Part shown: piece after piece, positions 36,582-44,304 of the stretch
Layout of the letters: each line of letters starts with the position of its first letter
How positions within the stretch are numbered: the stretch's first letter is position 1
From: an uncultured Tateyamaria sp.
GTDB lineage: Bacteria; Pseudomonadota; Alphaproteobacteria; Rhodobacterales; Rhodobacteraceae
DNA: 64,000 nt
Direction: 5' to 3'
Assembly: GCA_947501275.1 (NCBI GenBank)
Contig: CANMVD010000001.1
Location: 682,001 to 746,000, forward strand
Notes under the pieces: generated by a model
Seen by the model: only the letters and a program-made list of their open reading frames with translations
What the model was told of the DNA's origin: nothing
Database searches by the model: none
Position numbers and translations under genes: made by a program

Positions 36582-38624
36582 TTAGCCCGCTTGCCGCAGC
36601 ACGTCCAGAAAGGCAGATCCAAACCTTGCGGCCCGGCGATCGCCCAGCAGTTTTTCGAGCGCCGAACTGTCACTGGGGCGCAGTGTCGCCACTTTGGCCA
36701 ATTGCGAAGCTGAACAACTCAGCGGTTTTTCTGTGCCGTCGTTGCCACGCGCCAGATCGGCTTGCACAGCCAGCAATTGATCATAGAGATTTCCGGCTTC
36801 ACGTCCGGCCAGTTTGCGTCTGGACGGATGCAACGCAGGTGCGTCACCAACAATCACAGACAGGAACGCATCTCCAAAGTTCTGCAACTTCTTGGCCCCC
36901 ACTCCATTGATCTGGGCCATCTGATCCAGCGTCTGAGGCCGTTTTTCCGCCATTTCAATCAGCGTACGGTCCGGAAAGATGACGTAAGCCGGTACTTTGG
37001 CCGCCTCGGCAAGCCCGCGCCGTTTGGCCTTGAGAGCACTGAGAAGCGGTGCGTCTTCCTCTGAAACCATCGTTTTGACGGCTGGTCGTCGTGCCGCGGC
37101 CGCCTTGATCGTGTCGCGCCGCAGCGTGATCTGCGCCTCATCGCGCAAAATTGGTAGTGCCGCATCCGTCATACGCAACGCGCCGTAGCGTTCGGCATCT
37201 GGCCGCACAAGGTCATGCCCCATCATCTGCCGGAAGACCGCCTGCCATTGCGGTCGTGTGTATTCCTGACCAACGCCAAAGGTCGGCAGACCGGAATGGC
37301 CGTGCTGACGCATTTTGTCTGTATCTGTACCAAGCAGAATGTCGATTAGGTGCCCTGCCCCAAAGCGTTCTTCGGTCCGCAGCATTGCTGACAAGGCTTT
37401 GCGGACGGCAGTGGTTCCGTCAAACACCTCAGCCGGGCTGTCACACAGATCGCACCGACCACAGGTTACCTCGTCTTCACCAAAATACGTCAGCAGTGTT
37501 TTGCGGCGGCATTCCAAAGCTTCTGCGAGACCAAGCAGCGCATTCAAGCGCCCATGGTCTGCGTTCCGGCGCTCTGTCGGCGCCAACCCTTCGTCGATTT
37601 GCGTGCGCCGCAATTTGATATCGTCGGGCCCAAAGAGGGTCAGTGTTTCAGCGGGCGCACCATCGCGACCTGCACGGCCGATTTCCTGATAGTAGGCCTC
37701 GATCGATTTGGGCAGGTCTGCATGTGCGACCCAACGGATGTCCGGCTTGTCCACGCCCATGCCGAAGGCAACCGTCGCCGCGACGATCAATCCGTCTTCT
37801 TGCTGAAAACGCCGTTCGGCAATGCGGCGATCATCTGCTTCCATACCACCATGATAGTGGATCGCGGCATGTCCCGCTTCGCGCAGTCCCTGCGCCAAGG
37901 TCTCTGTTTTGGCGCGCGTGCCGCAATAAACGATGCCGGATTGCCCTTTTCTCGCAGCGGCAAAATTCAAGATCTGCGCGCGCGGTCCATTCTTTGCGGC
38001 AAAGGCCAGATGGATGTTGGGGCGGTCAAACCCACGCAAGAACGTGCGAGGCTGCGCCCCATCAAACAGTTTCTGGACAATCTCGGTCCGCGTCTCTTCG
38101 TCCGCCGTGGCCGTAAACGCAGCCAATGGAACGTCAAGCGCCGCTCGCAATGCACCGATCCGCAAATAGTCCGGTCGGAAATCGTGCCCCCACTGGCTGA
38201 CACAATGGGCTTCATCAACCGCAATCAGACTTACGCCAATGCGGCGCAGCATCCCGATGGACGACCCGGCGGCCAGTCGCTCCGGGGCGATATAGAGCAG
38301 TTTCAACTCGCGCCGTTCCAGCGCCTCCCAAACGGCGTCTGTCTCTTCCGGCGTGTTACCAGACGTCAGCGCACCCGCATTTACACCTGCCGCCTGCAAC
38401 GCCCGCACTTGGTCCCGCATCAATGCAATGAGCGGGGAGATCACCACTGTCACTCCGTCCCGCATCAGTGCAGGTAATTGGAAACACAAGGATTTACCGC
38501 CACCTGTTGGCATGATGGCAAGCGTATTTTCGCCCGCGGCGACAGCGTCTACGATCTCTTCCTGCCCGAGGCGGAAACCGTCAAAGCCGAAAACGTCCTG
38601 CAACAGCGTGGCAGCGCTGGCCAT
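36582..38624 (-). CDS. recQ: ATP-dependent DNA helicase RecQ
   Basis: A 680-residue 3'-5' helicase used in recombination repair and fork restart. It has Walker A PTGGGKS near residue 40, the DEAH-like VDEAHCVSQWGHDFRPDY, the helicase C domain with VAFGMGVDKPDIR and QEIGRAGRDG, a four-cysteine zinc region ending CGRCDLC, and a winged-helix RQC part. Two HRDC-like domains follow, at about 515-595 and 605-680. Two HRDC copies exceed the single one in E. coli RecQ. It lies 31 bases upstream of yaaA on the same strand. Confidence 0.95.
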   Translation of the reverse strand: MASAATLLQDVFGFDGFRLGQEEIVDAVAAGENTLAIMPTGGGKSLCFQLPALMRDGVTVVISPLIALMRDQVRALQAAGVNAGALTSGNTPEETDAVWEALERRELKLLYIAPERLAAGSSIGMLRRIGVSLIAVDEAHCVSQWGHDFRPDYLRIGALRAALDVPLAAFTATADEETRTEIVQKLFDGAQPRTFLRGFDRPNIHLAFAAKNGPRAQILNFAAARKGQSGIVYCGTRAKTETLAQGLREAGHAAIHYHGGMEADDRRIAERRFQQEDGLIVAATVAFGMGVDKPDIRWVAHADLPKSIEAYYQEIGRAGRDGAPAETLTLFGPDDIKLRRTQIDEGLAPTERRNADHGRLNALLGLAEALECRRKTLLTYFGEDEVTCGRCDLCDSPAEVFDGTTAVRKALSAMLRTEERFGAGHLIDILLGTDTDKMRQHGHSGLPTFGVGQEYTRPQWQAVFRQMMGHDLVRPDAERYGALRMTDAALPILRDEAQITLRRDTIKAAAARRPAVKTMVSEEDAPLLSALKAKRRGLAEAAKVPAYVIFPDRTLIEMAEKRPQTLDQMAQINGVGAKKLQNFGDAFLSVIVGDAPALHPSRRKLAGREAGNLYDQLLAVQADLARGNDGTEKPLSCSASQLAKVATLRPSDSSALEKLLGDRRAARFGSAFLDVLRQAG

Positions 38625-38704
38625 GTCTTAAAACCCTGTCAAATTTTATCAGTCTGCTCTTTGCTTACAGACTCACATTTTAACGGGGTGTGAACAAGTC
38701 CTGA

Positions 38705-38992
38705 TCAGGCGAAACCGAAGATCACGGGCAGGATGTAGGCGCGCAGCGAGATCACAATCAGAAGTGCCACAAGCGGCGCTAGATCAAGCGGGCGCGTGTC
38801 AGGCAAAATCCGGCGGATCGGCTCGTAGATCGGCTCAAGGAGACGGTTCAGCCCCTGCCAGATCTGGCTGACCAGTGGCTGGTGCAGATTGAGGACCTGA
38901 AAGTTGATCAACCAGCTCATGATCAGGTGAGCGATCATCACAAAATACACGACCCCGAGGATCAGTTGTAGCGGTCCATAGATGGCCAGCAT
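38705..38992 (-). CDS. YggT family membrane protein
   Basis: A 95-residue protein with two YggT-type membrane segments, at about 5-27 and 68-92, joined by a loop holding LNRLLEPIYEPIRRILPDT, the conserved family signature. YggT proteins are small inner-membrane proteins with poorly defined roles, sometimes linked to osmotic shock tolerance and cell-division factors. The gene stands alone between recQ and the divergent thioesterase gene. Confidence 0.9.
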   Translation of the reverse strand: MLAIYGPLQLILGVVYFVMIAHLIMSWLINFQVLNLHQPLVSQIWQGLNRLLEPIYEPIRRILPDTRPLDLAPLVALLIVISLRAYILPVIFGFA

Positions 38993-39117
38993 GGGTGGTT
39001 CCTTTTTTGACTTGCCTCAAGAGGTAGGCCGGCGCGGCTGTTGGCGCAAGGTCACGCGCGCGCGCATCTTGAACTCGCCCGGCGATGGCGCATCTTTGCA
39101 CCAAAGGAGTTACGGCT

Positions 39118-39684
39118 GTGTTTCCATTTATTCGCCTGGCAAAAGACATTCTGGTGGCACGAAAGAAGTCCCCGCTTGGTCTGACCGACCTGCATGTTTC
39201 ACATCATATGGTGTGGCCGTGGGATCTGGATATGTTCGTCGAACTGAATAATGGCCGAGCACTGACCTTATACGATTTAGGTCGCTTGGGTATGGCGGCG
39301 CGCAACGGGCTGGTGTCGACCTTGAAACGGGAGGGTTGGGGCATGACGATGGCCGGTTCCTCGGTCCGCTATCGCCGCCGTTTGCATGTCTTTGAACGCT
39401 TCGAGATGCGCAGCCGGGCTGTCTGCTGGGATGACAAGTTCACCTACATCGAGCAATCCATGTGGAAAGCGGATGGCGAATGCGCCAGCCACGTTCTTTA
39501 TCGTGCAGCCATCACTGACGAGAATGGTATTGTTGTTCCAGACCGGATCCTTGAGGCGTTGGGACAGGATGTAAAATCACCCACACCACCGGATTGGATT
39601 GCCGCGTGGATTGAAGCAGAAGCCTTGCGCCCATGGCCTCCTATGCAAGATCCTATTTCTTTTGACGACATCGCGGCCGCGTAG
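39118..39684 (+). CDS. Acyl-CoA thioesterase-like protein (4HBT/hotdog fold)
   Basis: A 188-residue hotdog-fold protein of the 4HBT-like thioesterase group. The segment HHMVWPWDLDMFVELNNGRAL near 27-48 (shown in the gene as WPWDLDMFVELNNG) matches the active-site loop with its conserved aspartate and NNG turn. I use GTG 39118, eight bases after AAAGGAG; the frame extends to an ATG at 39085 whose translation is not family-like. The acyl substrate is unknown. Confidence 0.82.
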   Translation: MFPFIRLAKDILVARKKSPLGLTDLHVSHHMVWPWDLDMFVELNNGRALTLYDLGRLGMAARNGLVSTLKREGWGMTMAGSSVRYRRRLHVFERFEMRSRAVCWDDKFTYIEQSMWKADGECASHVLYRAAITDENGIVVPDRILEALGQDVKSPTPPDWIAAWIEAEALRPWPPMQDPISFDDIAAA

Positions 39685-39760
39685 CGTCACGTCCCATTCA
39701 TCCTTGCGCTTGGTCGCTGGACGCGGTTCAACTTGGTCCCAAGAAACAAAAGGGACCAGC

Positions 39761-41131
39761 ATGGCAGTGATTTCAACGCGCAAGCGCATCTGGGGCTGGT
39801 TCTTTTTTGACTGGGCCAGTCAGCCCTATCACACAGTCCTGCTGACGTTCATCTTTGGCCCGTTCTTCGTGTCTCTGGCCAGCGAGAATTTCCTCGCCCA
39901 AGGGATCGAAACCGACGACGCCAAGGCGAATGCTCAGGCCATGTGGTCCTTCACCCTCACCATCATCGGTTTGATGATCGGGTTTGGCGCGCCGGTGCTG
40001 GGGGCATTGGCGGATTCCGGAGGGCGCAGGATCCCTTGGATTGTTGCGTTTTCCATGATGTTCATGATTGGTGCGGGTGGATTGTGGTTTACCTCTCCAG
40101 ATGGGAGCAATCTGACCCTCATGCTCATGGTATTTGCGCTTGGGTTTATCGGCGCTGAATTTGCTTTGATCTTCACCAATGCCCAACTCCCTTCATTGGG
40201 CGTGGAAGAGGAGATTGGGCAAATCTCCGGATCCGGTTTCAGCTTTGGTTATGCTGCGGGCGTTTTGTCCCTCTTCCTGTTGTTGTTGATTTTTGTGGAG
40301 CAGCCCAATGGCAAAACCCTGATCGGGTTGGAGCCGCTGTTTGGCTTGCTGGACGCCGATACCCGCGAAGGAGCGCGCAGCAGCGGACCGTTTGTCGCCC
40401 TTTGGTATATGGTATTTATGATCCCCTATTTCCTGTGGGTCAGGGAAGCACCAGGAGGTGGGACTGGCGTCAAGTTGGGCCCTGCCCTGATCCGTTTGTG
40501 GCACTCCATCAAAGCATTGCCGACCAAACGCAGCCTATTTAACTACCTTGGCTCATCCATGCTGTATCGTGACGCGTTGAACGGCCTTTACAGTTTTGGT
40601 GGCACCTTTGCCCTGCTGGTCCTGGATTTCAGTGTCGTACAGGTCGGAGTGTTTGGTATCATTGCAGCAATCGGCGCATCCGTTTTCAGCTTTTTCGGTG
40701 GACGTGCAGACAAGCGGTTTGGACCCAAGCCGGTAATTGTTGTTTCTATCCTTGTGTTGATGGGCGTGTGCTTCCTGCTCGTGAACCTGTCACGCGACAC
40801 GATGTTCGGGATCACCTTGGCAGAAGGGTCCGCCGCACCCGATATCGTGTTTTACATTTGTGGCGTTCTGATCGGCGGCATGGGCGGTATTCTCCAATCC
40901 GCCAGCCGGACGCTGATGGTACGCCATTGTGATCCCGTCGCCCCGACAGAGAGCTTTGGACTCTATGGCCTGACCGGGCGCGCCACAGCATTCATTGCAC
41001 CCTTCCTTATTGGGGTCGCGACTTCCGTAACAGGCAGCACCCAGCTCGGTGTTTCTCCGCTGCTGGTTCTGTTCCTTTTGGGCTTGATTATGCTACGTTG
41101 GGTGCATCCCAAGGGAGAACTGGCATCATGA
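39761..41131 (+). CDS. MFS transporter, UMF1/Atg22-like family
   Basis: A 456-residue membrane protein with about twelve hydrophobic segments. The start RIWGWFFFDWASQPYHTVL and the GFGAPVLGALADSGGRRIPW loop are typical of the UMF1/Atg22 branch of the major facilitator superfamily, for which amino-acid efflux is proposed in yeast. The bacterial substrate is unknown. I chose ATG 39761, just after AAAGGGACC; the long upstream frame overlaps the thioesterase gene and is noise. Its stop overlaps the mepA start (ATGA). Confidence 0.88.
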   Translation: MAVISTRKRIWGWFFFDWASQPYHTVLLTFIFGPFFVSLASENFLAQGIETDDAKANAQAMWSFTLTIIGLMIGFGAPVLGALADSGGRRIPWIVAFSMMFMIGAGGLWFTSPDGSNLTLMLMVFALGFIGAEFALIFTNAQLPSLGVEEEIGQISGSGFSFGYAAGVLSLFLLLLIFVEQPNGKTLIGLEPLFGLLDADTREGARSSGPFVALWYMVFMIPYFLWVREAPGGGTGVKLGPALIRLWHSIKALPTKRSLFNYLGSSMLYRDALNGLYSFGGTFALLVLDFSVVQVGVFGIIAAIGASVFSFFGGRADKRFGPKPVIVVSILVLMGVCFLLVNLSRDTMFGITLAEGSAAPDIVFYICGVLIGGMGGILQSASRTLMVRHCDPVAPTESFGLYGLTGRATAFIAPFLIGVATSVTGSTQLGVSPLLVLFLLGLIMLRWVHPKGELAS

Positions 41132-42048
41132 GATCCATTCGAAGATCGATCGCTTTGGTTGCAACAATGGTCCTGTGTGCCTGTGCCGGTGGCGCGGACA
41201 CAAATATCGACGGAACGCCACTACCGGACGTCGATCCAGCCACCCTGCAAGGAATTGCCAAGGGGCAATTTGGTGCCAAGCGTCGCAGTTCCGCCCAAGC
41301 GCCCGCAGCCATCGGGAGTTATGCACGCGGATGCGTTGCCGGCGCCGAACAATTGGCCGAAACAGGGCCAACCTGGCAAGCCATGCGCCTCAGCAGGAAC
41401 CGCAACTGGGGTCACCCGGAACTCGTGGATTTTGTCCAGAAGCTCAGCCAGAAAGCCGCCGCGCAACCCGGTTGGGCAGGTCTTTATGTGGGGGACATGA
41501 GCCAACCCCGTGGTGGTCCCATGCTGACCGGGCACCGCAGCCATCAGATCGGGCTTGATGCCGACATCTGGATGCTGCCCGCCCGCAACCTCACGCTGAG
41601 CGCCGCCGAGCGCGAGAACATCAGTTCCATCTCAACCCGTCGAGCCTCCGGCGCATTTGTGAATTCCAATTGGACCCGTGCCCACCACGAGATCATCAAG
41701 GCCGCGGCCAAGGACAAGCGCACGGCCCGGATTTTTGTTTTTCCTGGTGCAAAAGTGCAGATGTGCAAAGACGAGACCGGGGATCGTGCGTGGTTGAACA
41801 AAGTACGTCCATGGTGGGGGCATCATTATCATTTCCATGTGCGCCTGACCTGCCCCAAAGGCGCAAGAGGTTGCACCAATCAAAGCCCTCCGCCCCCCGG
41901 TGACGGGTGCGCAGATGCACAGCAGTGGGTGAACAATATCCTGAACCCACCTCCACCAGACCCGAACGCCCCGAAACCCAAGCCACGCCGCGAATTGCGT
42001 GTTGGAGATCTGCCGCAGCAATGCTCGTCCGTTTTGGCGTCGCAGTAA
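41128..42048 (+). CDS. mepA: Penicillin-insensitive murein endopeptidase
   Basis: A 306-residue exported zinc endopeptidase (peptidase M74) that cuts D-Ala-mDAP cross-links in peptidoglycan. The N-terminal segment ends LCAC (C19), a possible lipobox, so it may be a lipoprotein. Zinc-binding motifs are GHRSHQIGLDAD and the late WGHHYHFHVRLTCP. The tail is rich in proline and lysine. It overlaps the MFS gene by four bases and the following phytase-like gene by 28 bases, so the three are probably on one message. Confidence 0.92.
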   Translation: MRSIRRSIALVATMVLCACAGGADTNIDGTPLPDVDPATLQGIAKGQFGAKRRSSAQAPAAIGSYARGCVAGAEQLAETGPTWQAMRLSRNRNWGHPELVDFVQKLSQKAAAQPGWAGLYVGDMSQPRGGPMLTGHRSHQIGLDADIWMLPARNLTLSAAERENISSISTRRASGAFVNSNWTRAHHEIIKAAAKDKRTARIFVFPGAKVQMCKDETGDRAWLNKVRPWWGHHYHFHVRLTCPKGARGCTNQSPPPPGDGCADAQQWVNNILNPPPPDPNAPKPKPRRELRVGDLPQQCSSVLASQ

Positions 42049-42866
42049 CCTTTTACGCCGCTTCTGCTTGCGCTGATCCGGCCTCTTTCCTGACCTATCT
42101 GGACCGCTCTGATCTTGTGTCGGACTTGGATGGATTCGGGGGCCTGTCCGCCATCGAAGTGTTTGATGCCGGTGCGCGGGCGATTGTGCTGTCAGATCGA
42201 GGAGCCGCCTTCACAGTCACCTTTGACCGGGTCACCGGGGAGCGCACAGTCTCCCGCCGCCCACAGCCGCAACCCAAGCGCGACAGCGAAGGTTTGGCTC
42301 TTGGAGATCGCGACCTGTTCTTCAGTTACGAAGGTCCGGGCGAAGTCCGGTCTGACGCAGGTGCCGTGCTGCCAATGCATCCAGATTTCGCCAACCTTCC
42401 CCTTAACGGAACGCTTGAGGCTTTAGCGATCAACGACACTGGCGTACTATTTGCGCTGCCCGAACGGTTCGCTCATCGTGACGCGCCGATCCCTGTTTAT
42501 CAACTTGGCGGCGCCACTTGGACAATTGCACGTTACATCGACCAAGATGGATCTTATCGCCCAACAGGCGCGGATTTCGGTCCGGATGGTCAACTTTACG
42601 TTCTGGAACGCGCGCTTGCATGGTTTGGATTTCGCAGTCGCATTCGCCGCTTTGATCCGTTGGATTCAAACGGATCGGTAGAAACCCTTTTGGAGACGCA
42701 GGCCCGAGAGTTCGGCAACCTCGAAGGGTTGTCCGTCTGGGCTTCAGCCACTGGCGCAACGTGTCTGAGCATGGTGTCAGACGACAATTTCTGGCCCTTG
42801 ATGCGCAGTGAGCTAATCGAATACGCCGTTACGGAAACGCTTGCGCAGGGGGCAACCTGCGACTAA
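42021..42866 (+). CDS. Secreted esterase-like phytase-domain protein
   Basis: A 281-residue secreted protein with a signal peptide (MLVRFGVAVTFYAASACA). The body looks like the phytase-like beta-propeller domain (PF13449): GLSAIEVFDAGARAIVLSDRG, DSEGLALGD and the later ALAINDTGVLFALPE. Members are annotated esterase-like activity of phytase; substrates are uncertain. The ATG at 42021 lies inside mepA, 28 bases before its stop, and gives a clean signal peptide. The longer frame would start deep inside mepA. Confidence 0.8.
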   Translation: MLVRFGVAVTFYAASACADPASFLTYLDRSDLVSDLDGFGGLSAIEVFDAGARAIVLSDRGAAFTVTFDRVTGERTVSRRPQPQPKRDSEGLALGDRDLFFSYEGPGEVRSDAGAVLPMHPDFANLPLNGTLEALAINDTGVLFALPERFAHRDAPIPVYQLGGATWTIARYIDQDGSYRPTGADFGPDGQLYVLERALAWFGFRSRIRRFDPLDSNGSVETLLETQAREFGNLEGLSVWASATGATCLSMVSDDNFWPLMRSELIEYAVTETLAQGATCD

Positions 42867-42871
42867 GACCC

Positions 42872-42922
42872 GCCCGTCCGGGATAGCCCGGGCCAAGTCG
42901 CCGCAACCTTGCAAAAACGGGC
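42872..42922 (+). promoter_or_regulatory. Alternative-pairing leader before the queuosine transporter
   Basis: GCCCG at 42872-42876 can pair with CGGGC at 42889-42893 or with CGGGC at 42918-42922, eight bases before the ATG. The second choice leaves room for an inner hairpin CCGGG/CCCGG (42878-42882 with 42887-42891). Two exclusive folds near a start codon recall a switch, and queuosine-precursor genes often have preQ1 riboswitches. The preQ1-I core was not found, so this may be just a GC-rich hairpin or terminator. Confidence 0.25.
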
Positions 42923-42929
42923 ACCAGAT

Positions 42930-43550
42930 ATGACACGCGCGCACCTTCCCGGCATCATTGCCATGGCCATCATCGTTTTGGCCTCGAATATACTTGTTCA
43001 ATTTCTGTTCGGCGATTGGCTGACATGGGGTGCCTTTACTTACCCGCTGGCCTTTCTGGTGACGGATATCATGAACCGCGTCTATGGCGCGGGCCCGGCC
43101 CGAACCGTTGTGTTTGTTGGCTTTATTGTGGGTCTGTTCTGCTCGCTTGTGGGCACGCAGATCATGGGAGAATTTGGTCCGCTGGTCACGTTCCGCATTG
43201 CAATTGGGTCTGGTCTGGCGTTCCTCACGGCGCAGTTGCTGGATGTCGGGATCTTTTCGGCACTGCGCAATGGGACGTGGTGGAAAGCCCCGCTTTTGTC
43301 AACGATTGTAGGGAGTTCTGTGGACACGGCCCTGTTTTTCACCATCGCATTTTCGGCCTCGCTGACTGTTCTGGAACCCGGCAATGATGTATCTTGGGCG
43401 AATGAGGCTGTGCCGTTGTTGGGCGTGGGTCCCGTCGCCCCGCTTTGGGTGTCGCTGGCAGTAGCAGATTGGGCCGTGAAACTTAGCCTTGCGCTTATTG
43501 CTTTGGCACCGTTCCGCTGGGCAACAATGCGCGTCGACAAAACCGCTTAA
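42930..43550 (+). CDS. Queuosine precursor transporter (YhhQ/QPT family)
   Basis: A 206-residue membrane protein with about six helices, of the YhhQ/VUT1 family that takes up queuosine precursors (preQ0/preQ1) for tRNA modification. Family marks are LTWGAFTYPLAFLVTDIMNRVYG (family core TYPLAFLVTDIMNR) near residues 31-53 and the later NGTWWKAPLLSTIVGSSVDT. I chose ATG 42930; a longer frame to 42909 adds seven residues with no better ribosome-binding site. The upstream gene is unrelated in function. Confidence 0.88.
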   Translation: MTRAHLPGIIAMAIIVLASNILVQFLFGDWLTWGAFTYPLAFLVTDIMNRVYGAGPARTVVFVGFIVGLFCSLVGTQIMGEFGPLVTFRIAIGSGLAFLTAQLLDVGIFSALRNGTWWKAPLLSTIVGSSVDTALFFTIAFSASLTVLEPGNDVSWANEAVPLLGVGPVAPLWVSLAVADWAVKLSLALIALAPFRWATMRVDKTA

Positions 43551-43606
43551 AAACGTTGACTTTGTCACTATCTGTGCCACCATCCGAGTTGAGTTCAACA
43601 AATCGG

Positions 43607-43621
43607 AAGGAGGTGATCCAG
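43607..43621 (+). promoter_or_regulatory. Extended ribosome-binding site, 15-nt match to 16S 3' end
   Basis: AAGGAGGTGATCCAG is the full reverse complement of the 16S rRNA terminus CTGGATCACCTCCTT. Ordinary ribosome-binding sites in this window match four to seven bases. The GTG of the tiny ORF lies seven bases after AGG AGG, an ideal spacing. Confidence 0.75.
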
Positions 43622-43677
43622 TGTCAAGAAAGGTATTGGAGAGAGGTGTCGGAACAGTAGAGGCGGACGCTCGTTAG
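43621..43677 (+). CDS. Tiny ORF, 18-residue peptide
   Basis: GTG start, 18 codons, TAG stop. The peptide VSRKVLERGVGTVEADAR is hydrophilic, with no membrane segment and no run of one amino acid as in classical attenuation leaders. The reason to list it is the exceptionally strong ribosome-binding site at ideal spacing. It could be a small protein, a leader peptide, or only a ribosome-landing site inside a regulatory RNA. No function is assigned. Confidence 0.45.
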   Translation: MSRKVLERGVGTVEADAR

Positions 43678-43760
43678 GGCAGCCCCGCGCGGTGCAGACC
43701 GCCGTACTGATCGTGGACCGTTAGGTTGATCTAACCGACGCCACCTCCGAAAAGCTTTCG

Positions 43761-43797
43761 AAAGGGCCGCTCTGAACAGGGCGGCCCTTTTTGATTT
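43761..43797 (+). terminator. Strong intrinsic terminator
   Basis: AAAGGGCCGC (43761-43770) pairs perfectly over ten bases with GCGGCCCTTT (43781-43790), loop of ten, followed by a T-rich stretch TTTTTGATTTTG that begins inside the stem end. It separates the short structured transcript from arfB. Confidence 0.85.
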
Positions 43798-43835
43798 TGT
43801 TCAAATTTTGACTATGCAAGGGGGCGTGCACTGCC

Positions 43836-43852
43836 TGTACACAACCTGTACA
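43836..43852. promoter_or_regulatory. Paired TGTACA palindromes upstream of arfB
   Basis: TGTACA occurs at 43836-43841 and 43847-43852, as part of a near-direct repeat CCTGTACAC. The two palindromes are 11 bases apart, one turn of the helix, and end 29 bases before the arfB ATG. This is operator-like, but I can name no regulator. Confidence 0.35.
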
Positions 43853-43881
43853 CCGCACAACACACCTACCGGATCAAGGCT

Positions 43882-44304
43882 ATGCTACACATCACGGATG
43901 ACATCAGCATCGAAGATTGGGAGCTCAGCGAGCAATTTGTGCGCGCCTCGGGTCCGGGTGGTCAGAACGTCAACAAGGTGTCCACAGCGGTCGAGTTGCG
44001 CTTTGAGGCCGCGCGCTCCCCTGCGCTGCCCGGCCCGGTCAAGACCCGATTGCGGCGACTGGCAGGCCGTCGCTGGACAACGGAAGGCGCGCTGATCCTG
44101 CAATGTGACGAAACCCGCAGCCAAGCGCGCAACCGCGACATCGTCCGCCAACGTCTGGCCGAGTTGATCCGCGCCGCCCTTGTCGCCCCGAAACGCCGCA
44201 TCGCCACCAAACCGACATTGGGATCCAAGAAACGCCGCCTCAAGGCCAAGAAGGTGCGTGGTGACGTCAAAGCCATGCGTGGCCGCGTCAATCCCGACGA
44301 ATGA
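43882..44304 (+). CDS. arfB: Alternative ribosome-rescue factor ArfB
   Basis: A 140-residue peptidyl-tRNA hydrolase that frees ribosomes stalled on mRNAs lacking a stop codon. The release-factor motif GGQ lies at residues 26-28 in RASGPGGQNVNKVSTAV, and the last third is very basic (KKRRLKAKKVRGDVKAMRGR in outline), as needed to enter the empty mRNA channel. The length is that of ArfB/YaeJ, far shorter than release factors RF1 and RF2. Its stop overlaps the next gene by four bases. A structured element and terminator lie just upstream. Confidence 0.95.
   Translation: MLHITDDISIEDWELSEQFVRASGPGGQNVNKVSTAVELRFEAARSPALPGPVKTRLRRLAGRRWTTEGALILQCDETRSQARNRDIVRQRLAELIRAALVAPKRRIATKPTLGSKKRRLKAKKVRGDVKAMRGRVNPDE

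Larger units (their letters stand above)
43606..43797 (+). ncRNA. Structured short transcript with anti-16S Shine-Dalgarno start
   Basis: Candidate small RNA or leader of about 190 nt. It begins with AAGGAGGTGATCCAG (43607-43621), an exact complement of the 3' end of 16S rRNA. A tiny ORF follows (43621-43677). Hairpins can form at GCGGT/ACCGC (43689-43702), GTTAG/CTAAC (43720-43735) and CGAAA/TTTCG (43749-43761). CACCTCC at 43742-43748 is complementary to GGAGGTG at 43609-43615 and could mask the ribosome-binding site. A strong terminator closes it. I know no named family for it; expression is inferred from design only. Confidence 0.5.

Noticed and set aside
42872-42922. A classical preQ1-I riboswitch before the queuosine transporter
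   Set aside because: The conserved preQ1-I core and A-rich tail were not found; only alternative GC stems remain, listed at low confidence.
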